From: Klebsormidium nitens
Lineage: Eukaryota; Streptophyta; Klebsormidiophyceae; Klebsormidiales; Klebsormidiaceae
Reading direction: 5' to 3'
Assembly (NCBI GenBank): GCA_000708835.1
Contig: DF237663.1
Coordinates: 1 to 41,175, forward strand
Length of the DNA stretch: 41,175 nt
Below are positions 33,712 through 41,175 of this stretch, piece after piece. The notes under the pieces were generated by a model, which was not told the origin of the DNA, made no database searches, and worked only from the letters and a program-made list of their open reading frames with translations. The translations under genes and the position numbers were made by a program. How positions within the stretch are numbered: the stretch's first letter is position 1; every line of letters starts with the position of its first letter.

Positions 33712-36700
33712 ATGGCCCCTTTGGCGGGACCTGGTGGGGCAGGTGATTTTGCAGTGCCCGGACCGCCAGGTGCACTGGTTGTAGGAATGCGGAAAGCCAA
33801 TGACAACGAGGAGGCTATTCTGGTCACTGTGCGAGTGCGTCCGCTTAGTTCGCAAGAGCTTGCAGAGAGGGACGTGGCAGTGTGGCGTTGCACCGACGAA
33901 AAGACATTGACATTCATGGACCACGTTCCGGAGAGGTCACCTTACCCATCTGCTTACGCCTTTGGTGAGTTGACAGTGTAATAATGCCTGCAACAGACCG
34001 TCTTGTGCAGTAAAGGAGGATGTGGCATGTTTTGGTGAGAGTTTACCCGCTTACTTTAGAGTTCGAGGACTACTTGCAGCTCGCTGCTAGAGTACACATA
34101 GAAGAGCATGCGGAGACATGGCGGCAGAAACAGCATTGTCAGAGAGACCGATCAGAAACATGCTTTTGCATTGTAAGATTCTTTGTAAAGCTTCTTCCAA
34201 TTGCAGGACTATCTACTGCATAACAATTGGACGTACGGTATTGTACCCATGCTATCTGCAGAATTGTGAAAAGTCTCTCTACTTGCCTCGGTCTGAGACT
34301 GACGGAGCTTATTCAAGTGATAAACCACATTCCTAATAATTGCAAACCACAAGTTGGGGGAATTGCTCTTCTCGGAATCTGCTGTATTACTCTTGATTTG
34401 ACAGACTGACATCTTGCTTGAGTAACAAGCCAGATTGTGTGTTGCAGATCGCGTTTTTGGGCCTGTGGCTTCATCAGAACAGGTGTATGCAGAGGCAGCA
34501 CGCGACCTTGTGCAGTCATCCTTGAGCGGTTTGAATGGTCAGTCCCCTGTCTTTGCACATCCTTTGAGGTCTGGTGGTGGGTTGCATGTGATCCGTTGCT
34601 GGTGTCCTCGTGCTTTGGCCTCACTATATTTGTCACTATGGCATGATGCGGCGGAAGCTGGTGCTAGTATCTGTGAGTTGATTCTCTGCATAGCCTGTGG
34701 AATTTGATGAGCATGAATCAGTGGTTCACTTTCTACTGCAGCCACGGTTTTCGCATACGGTCAGACAAGCAGTGGAAAGACCCACACAATGCGGGCCGTG
34801 TCGCGGAGTGCCGTGCAAGATATTTTTGAGCACATACAACGGGTGAGATCATCAATGATGCTGCTTCTTTCGGCAGAGAAGGACACTCTTACAATGCAAC
34901 CTCTGTAATGTACACTGGCAGCCTTAGCTTGGGCTTAAAAGCAAGTCTTCAGTAAGATTGGTGGCCGCATCACATGGGACGGCATGCAGGCTCATGCAGA
35001 TGCAGCGCATGTGTCGCTACTCGCTTTAGGACATTGTGGACAGCTTAATGAGAGTGACGTACGCGCCCTTGGTTCTGCTGTTTCTGAGGAGGGAATGGAC
35101 CCCCAGGGATATAAGCGTAGCTGCTTCTATCAGCGTGTGCCCGTTCATGTATTTGATTGGTTTTGATTGGTGTGACTCCGTCTGTGCAGACCCCACAGCG
35201 GGAGTATCTGATCCGCGTGTCTGCTCTGGAGATTTACAACGAGGTGGTGCGTGACCTGCTGCGCCCTGACAGTGGCCCGCTGCGCTTGCTGGACGACCCT
35301 GAGCGCGGCACAGTTGTGGAACGCCTCGCCGAGGAGGTTGTTCGCTCAAGCGGCCACCTCTATCAGATTCTGGAAGACTGTGAAGGTCAGCCTGGCTTTG
35401 GGTGGAAGCAAGAAAATCTACGGGGTTCGAACGCCAACGTTAAGGAGGGCTTCTGGAGCGGACATGCGTGATTTAGTCAACTGTTTCGCAGTGACAACGT
35501 TTCGTGGAGTAGATTGATATCAGTCACCGATGATGTCGTTGTGAAGGTTCGCCGAAGTACACAGGAGACCAAACATATGAAATGGATGCTGAAAGGGTCT
35601 CTTTCTCAGCACCTACTTTTGTTCTCATCGAGTGGGGTGCCTGGTGGGTGCAGCGCAGCGGCAGGTGGGCGAGACGATGCTGAACGACAACAGCTCGCGG
35701 TCGCACCAGATCATTCGCCTGAGCGTGGAGAGCTGCCCCAGCATGGAGGAGGGCATGGTGGCAGGGGCGGGCGGCAGCCACGTCCTCATGAGCGTGCTCA
35801 ACTTTGTGGACCTGGCAGGCAGTGAGCGCGCCTCGCAGACGCTGGCAGAGGGGGCACGGCTCAAGGAGGGGGGCCACATCAACCGCTCCCTACTCACCTT
35901 GGGCACAGTCATCAGGAAACTAGGGTGAGGGGCAGACGGGACAGCACCATAGCACATGACACGGTGTTACAATTACCATTCTGTTGTGTGTCCTGCACTG
36001 GCAGACATTCGCCAGCCGCTTATCTCCCAACCTGGACCCACATGTTGCCTTTAGATCTGATGAGGAGGGAGATATTGCAAACTTGATGCTGACAGTACAA
36101 CTAGACATGTATTAAGAGCTCGTCCGGAAGGGTGTGATCTGCGAAGAAGGGAGGGGGAGTACAGAGGCAGTTGGCTGTGTCCCGGCTGGTCTGGTCCTGC
36201 GTTTTTCGCACCTTTTCAGCCTTCCCCACCCTCTGGGCTGCAGAGAGAGTAACAAGCTACGGCGCGGTCACATCCCATACCGGGACTCCAAGCTGACGCG
36301 GATTCTGCAGCACTCTCTGGGGGGCAACGCGCGCACGGCCATCATCTGCACCATGAGCCCCGCGCGCGCTCATGTGGAGCAGACTCGCAACACGCTCTCC
36401 TTTGCCACGCGGGCCAAGGAGGTCACCAACAGCGCGCATGTCAACCTGGTAAGCAGGCCTGCTGCCACTACCCCTTGACGCACTTGACAGTGTTTGCACA
36501 GCAGGCGGTTGTCTTCAGAAGTTACTCTTAACATCTCATGTTCCGCAGACGCTGGGAAGCTCAGGCTGGGCCGTTGTTGGGTTGGTCACCCCCCGCCCTG
36601 TGTTTTTCGGTGCAGGTCGTCAGCGACAAGGTGCTCATCAAACGGCTGCAGCGGGAGGTCGCCCGGTTGGAGGCAGAGCTGGCCGTGGCAGCCAACCCTC

Positions 36701-39700
36701 GGGAACTGCAGGCGCGCGACATCCGGATACAACAGGTCAGCGGGTGTATAGAGCTTGCGCTGCAGTAGAGGCTGTTTGGCCATGGACCAGCCTTGGAAGC
36801 TTTCTGCAGCTTACCTGACCTCTCCGCTTGTGGTTGCGCGCGGGTCCTTCGTGCAGCATATCCTCCGGGTTGCACGTGTGCGGGGCCTTTGAGCAGGCGC
36901 TGAGCGGCGCTGGTGGTGTGCAGATTGAGATGCAGCTGCACGAGCTGGTGCGGCAGCGGGATGCCGCGCAGGCACATGCACGCGAGCTGACCAAGGCCAT
37001 GATCAAGGGCGACAGGGGCGACGAGACCTCGCAAAAGGTAGGGACTTCTCCTCCGGAATTCTAGGGCCCTGAACAGGTTGCGATAACTTCGCCTCCAGTA
37101 TTGCCGGGCCACTGCCTGACGCACTTCAAGAAAGTCTAGTCCATGAGGAGCTTGCACCCCTTTCAACGTCCATTGTTCGCCCTTTCAGGCGACCAAGTCT
37201 TGGAGCCCGGATACTGTAAAGAAGCTGCTGCGCCGATCAGGGAAGAAGAAAAAGACTCGGCTTGGGGCACCCGACGACGTGAGCATCGAGAGCGCGCCCC
37301 TGTTCGGCACCAGCGCGAGCCGCTTCCTGGAGTACAAGGAGATGCGTGAGCGGCGGCGGGAGCGACAGCGCGAAAGGGAGAGGGTGAGGCCGGCAACTCG
37401 GGAGCCGCTCTTCAGCGGAATGACGGGCTGCCCCGGTCCTCTCTCGTGCACTGTATGCATGTGATGCGGGCCGTTCTGTGGAGTGCAGTCCTGTGCTGAG
37501 ATTGATTGTTGTCTGCCATGGGTTGTGGCGTGCAGGAGCGGGAGGCGGAGGCGGCCGTGCTGGACGGGGAGAAGCGCAAGCTGGAGACGATGCACGAGCG
37601 GCTGGGCCAGGGGGCGGACGTGGCAATGCAGGCGCTGCACAAGGAGATTGAGTGCCTACGGCTGGCGCAGGCCCAAGCCGTGGTGGGGGGCGCCAAGTCC
37701 GCCGACATCGCAGGTCAGCGCTGGGGCCGGCCTCTCAAGGGGGCTTCTGCTGGAATGAGTGCCCTTGATTGTTGCTAAAGCGCAGACGAAAATCCGAAGA
37801 CGGACCATGGGTTGCCCGGCCAGTCCTGCATTCCGGTCCCCGTCTGATTGCTCTGTGCGGCTACAAACGTGATGACCCAGTTATTTGGTAACCCGAAGTA
37901 GCCCGGGCCACAGCTGGCATGCTTGTGCTCATGCGGCGCCTCTTCTCCGTGGGCAGGCATGATCGACAAGCTGCAGGCGGAGCTGGAGGGGCTGCAGGCG
38001 GCGCAGGCGGCGAGCGTGCCAGAGGAGGACGCTGGCGCAGAGGCGGCCCCGGAGGGGGAGGCCCCCCCTGGGATGCGCAAGGCGGCAGTGAATGCCAGCA
38101 TGGAGCGGATGATCCAGCTGCTGCGGGATGAGCTGGCGCGCCTGCAGTCCGCCACCAAGGCGGACGAGAAGGCGGACCAGGAGATCAGTGCACTCGAGGA
38201 GAAGCTTGAGAGTACGTGCGCCCTGCCAACAATCACGTGTGTGAACTTGTTTCGAAGGACTTCTTTTGCCCGGCGTAATACTTTTCAATGCACAAGTGGT
38301 CATTGTTGGACGATAGTCGCCTGTGCTCGGTGGTTACCGCCCTGTTAGTCAACTGGAGCTCCGCCAGGCGGAAGGAACAGCTTCAGCATAGCCTGTGCTT
38401 TGGTGAAACCGAATTTCTCGTTGAGTACCCATAGTCATCTTTTGTCACGGCTTCTGCGGCCTCTGAACAGGAACGCCCTCCGGTGCTTGCTCACAGGCCG
38501 TGACGGAACCTTTGAGAGTCTTTGAAGCATCACCAAATCCTCCAAGAAGCCGACAACTTGGAAGTGGAACAACAGAGCATGCCGACTCGACCAGAATTTC
38601 CCCTGCTGGAACCTCTCTGATGTTTCTGCCCCACCACTCCCTTCAGGTGCCCAGCTCTCACTGGACAAGTTCTATGACAGCGCCACTCCGGGGGACGACC
38701 CGCTGCTCTCCAGCGGCCGCCGCGTATTGGCGCCCCGCTCCCCTGGCGGGGCCAATGCAGCAGGCCCGCCTGCCTCGCCGCGCCTGCACCGCCGCTCGCC
38801 GTCAGCAGGAGGAGCCCTCCCCGGGGGGCACCAGGAGAACGACGAGAACGCTCCGGGGGGGCAGGACAGCGGGCACTACAGCGCCCCAGAGGATGGCGAG
38901 AAGACGCCGCGACGAGGGGGCGCGTCGAGCGTGGATATCCGGCGCATGCAGAGCCTGTTCAAGACGGCGGCGGAGGAGAACGTGCGCAGCATCAAGAACT
39001 ACGTGACCGAGCTCAAGGAGCGGATCGCCAAGCTGCACTACCAGAAGCAGCTGCTCGTCTGCCAGGTGAGGGGCGCGCAGCAGGCACACACTCCCAAGGA
39101 CGGGCACCAAAGCGGGGCGCAAGGGGCATCCCCGAAGCGACGGGCCCGCATGAAGGGGGTTCAGCTTAGGGAAATTTTGTCGCTGAGTGTTAACTGGTGG
39201 CTGGGATGCAGGCACCCACAAGATGGTGCCTCGGCAGACTAGTCTCACCACCCTTGATGCCTCCAGTTTGCAGGTTTAGCCACTGGAACCCCTTACTCGA
39301 TTGAAAGGATGCAATGAGGGCTTCAGGGACTGCTGAGATTTAAAGCTCCCACTGATGGCCCTCTCCCAATGTTCCGCTGGCCAGAAGTGCTATACTCAGG
39401 GGTGCCACATTCGATCTCTCGACCTTGACAGGTGCACAAAGACGTTGCATCTTCGTGTGCGCATGGCAGGTGTTGGAACTGGAGGGCGCGGCGCGGCGCA
39501 GTGGCGAGGAGAGCGAGGGCCCCGCAGGCCTGCGGCCGGAGGTGTGGGTGGCGCGCTGCGAGGAGCAGACGGCGGCCATCGTGCAGCTGTGGGACATGTG
39601 CAACGTCAGCCTGTTCCACCGCACCCAGTTCTACCTTCTCTTCAGCAGCGCGGCCGCCGCGGACCACGTGTACCTGGAGGTGGAGCAGCGGCGTCTCGAG

Positions 39701-40225
39701 TGGCTGCGCGAGCAGTGCCTGCTCACCCTCGAGGACGGCCACGACGAGCCCCGCGCCATCCGCGGCTCCCTCAAGCGCCTGCGCCACGAGAGGTACGTGC
39801 ATATAGCAAAGAGGCCCACTGCGCAGGGTCAGAGGCCGGCTGTTACTGTTGCATTGAGTCGTGCATGTAGGTTCGTGTCTGGAGCCGCAGCTTAAACGTT
39901 GGGGCTTAGCTGACCTTTGGTGGTCTGGCGCAGGGACGTCTTGGCCCGACGAATGCGGGACCGGTTAAGCGACATGGAGCGCGGGCTCTTGTTTGAACAG
40001 TGGGGGGTGCCGTTGACCTCCAAAGCCCGGAAGCAGCAGCTGGCTGCGCTGGTGTGGAACAACCCCTTCGATGCCAAGCATGTCCGCGACAGTGCCGACC
40101 TGGTGGCGCGCCTCATGGACTTTGGAGACGCCTCCACGCTGGTGCCAAAGGAGATGTTTGGGCTCAAGTTTGCGCAGCCAGGTCGGAAGAGAAACTGGCT
40201 CATGCGCATTGCATCGACAGGTTGA
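33712..40225 (+). CDS. KIN7: KIN-7 family kinesin (NACK1/HINKEL/TETRASPORE-type) with DUF3490-type C-terminal tail
   Basis: Fourteen exons: 33712-33964, 34448-34537, 34742-34842, 35190-35385, 35654-35924, 36244-36448, 36616-36735, 36924-37037, 37189-37383, 37536-37713, 37957-38211, 38647-39065, 39470-39792, 39934-40225. They join in phase to 1003 aa. The motor domain is N-terminal (about 35-375): P-loop GQTSSGKT (121-128), switch I NDNSSRSH (224-231), switch II DLAGSE (266-271), and [20 protein letters not shown]. It runs into the neck and coiled coil (about 358-660). A Pro/Ser/Gly-rich linker (about 671-755) holds several SP/TP sites, including T746-P-R-R. The C-terminus (about 765-1003) is the plant-specific tail: [20 protein letters not shown], then [19 protein letters not shown] and [11 protein letters not shown]. 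Known members are plus-end motors; NACK1 brings the MAPKKK NPK1 to the phragmoplast to drive cell-plate expansion. Which KIN-7 subclade this is, and its role here, cannot be told from sequence alone. Confidence 0.94.
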
Positions 40226-41175
40226 CTACAATCTTCAGGAATGCTTGAATTGGAAATAATGCTTGCTAATAGAGCAATCAGTAGGGAGTTGCGACAGGAA
40301 TTCGATCACTAATATGTACATTAATATTGCTTTGACTTGCTTCTTTCAAGTCGTTGGCCAGCACGATCCTTTAAGCACATATGGCAAGTTTGGGGTTTTT
40401 GCAAATCTTCCAATATTGTCATGCTGTCGGGGCCCAACGGTGCACCTCAACGACCCTGCCGCGCTTCTCTTCATTCAGATGGTCACTTGCAATTTAATAA
40501 ACCCTGAGCCATATGCGTTGAGCCAGTGGGCAACGCTCCGGTGACATCCTGAGATTAATGTACCGTACGGTTAGGAACTTGCCCGCGCGCGGGCCTGCGA
40601 TTTCGAAACCTGGGTGCCAGCATGTGGGTCACCGTCTTAAGTTCGGGTGGCTCAGTCGCTAATTAATTCGATCGACAATTGCACGTAGCACACTGAGTGG
40701 ATCTCCAATCTCCAATATTGGCGCGTAGTACTGGCATACAGCACATGATCGATGGCCGGAGAATTGACCCGCTACGTACATACGTATACATACGTTGATC
40801 AAATCATGGTCACTACGATGCACGAGATGATTTGCGTGATCGTGGACAGTGACTATGCTAGCGGCCGGCGCCGCCACTAACTAATTGAATTGCAGCGGCA
40901 GTTATATAGAGTACAGTCACTCAGTAGTTGAGTCAGTCAGGACGGTACAATCATTGAATACTAATTTGTCGATCGCAGAACATATATGTACTTAAGTTGC
41001 ATGCCATGATGGCGTGGTTTGCGACTGGTGCCTATATATACCGTACTGGCACGTGGCCGCGCGGTTTATACGTACATGCCCTATAATTGCCATATGCAAC
41101 TTACGATCGATGCACATGGTGTACTAGGGTATACGTAAAGACCGCCGCAGCCGGCCCACCCATGTGACGGTTGGA
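40226..41175. other. Kinesin 3' flank and palindromic-word island
   Basis: No gene is supported here. The first 300 bp are probably the kinesin 3' UTR. From about 40560 to the end the DNA is rich in self-complementary words: ACCGTACGGT (40562-40571), TTAATTAA-like, TCGATCGA, GATCGATG, ACGTAC, ATACGTAT and TATATA. This mirrors the 3' flanks of the other genes in the window. Confidence 0.6.

Noticed and set aside
35430-35445. GGTTCGAACGCC in a kinesin intron, resembling a tRNA B box
   Set aside because: No matching A box or cloverleaf in the flanks.

Overview
This window looks like nuclear DNA from a streptophyte (plant-lineage) green organism, most likely a streptophyte alga with a compact, GC-rich, intron-rich genome. 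A Klebsormidium-type alga would fit, but no species can be proved from the sequence alone. The reasons: a nuclear gene for a plastid-specific ribosomal protein with a transit peptide; a plant-type KIN-7 kinesin with the C-terminal DUF3490-type tail; a plant-type BIG ARF-GEF; a plant ARIADNE RBR ligase with a terminal RanBP2 zinc finger; and a SICKLE-like plant protein. Genes are broken into many short GC-rich exons. All 59 introns I infer are GT-AG, usually with GTGAG-type donors and TGCAG-type acceptors. In the five spliced models the exon lengths and phases add up to one open frame.

Layout from left to right: (1) 373-1391 (+), PSRP6, a plastid ribosome protein, two exons. (2) 2848-7725 (-), ARIADNE-type RBR E3 ubiquitin ligase, 14 exons, 583 aa. 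(3) 8624-9571 (+), SICKLE-like Pro/Gly-rich protein, one exon, 315 aa, divergent from the RBR gene across an 898-bp shared 5' region. (4) 11474-20672 (-), importin-beta family nuclear transport receptor, 24 exons, 1120 aa. (5) 20673-23978, a 3.3-kb repeat-rich gap with three tip-to-tip terminal-inverted-repeat units, a cluster of perfect palindromes and a pair of GC-rich modules. (6) 23979-32243 (-), BIG-type Sec7 ARF-GEF, 10 exons, 1991 aa. (7) 33712-40225 (+), KIN-7/NACK-type kinesin, 14 exons, 1003 aa, divergent from BIG across 1.47 kb.

The genes do not form a pathway or cluster. They are housekeeping cell-biology genes: plastid translation, ubiquitylation, RNA processing, nuclear import, post-Golgi vesicle traffic and cell division. 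BIG and KIN-7 both belong to processes that matter for plant-type cytokinesis, but their adjacency may be chance. The unexplained structure is all in the intergenic DNA. One class is islands rich in self-complementary words (GATCGAT, ACGTAC, ATATAT) at the 3' ends of genes. A second is GTACCGG-based palindromes upstream of genes. The third is the chained inverted-repeat elements at 21000-21957. I see no rRNA, convincing tRNA, CRISPR or viral genes.
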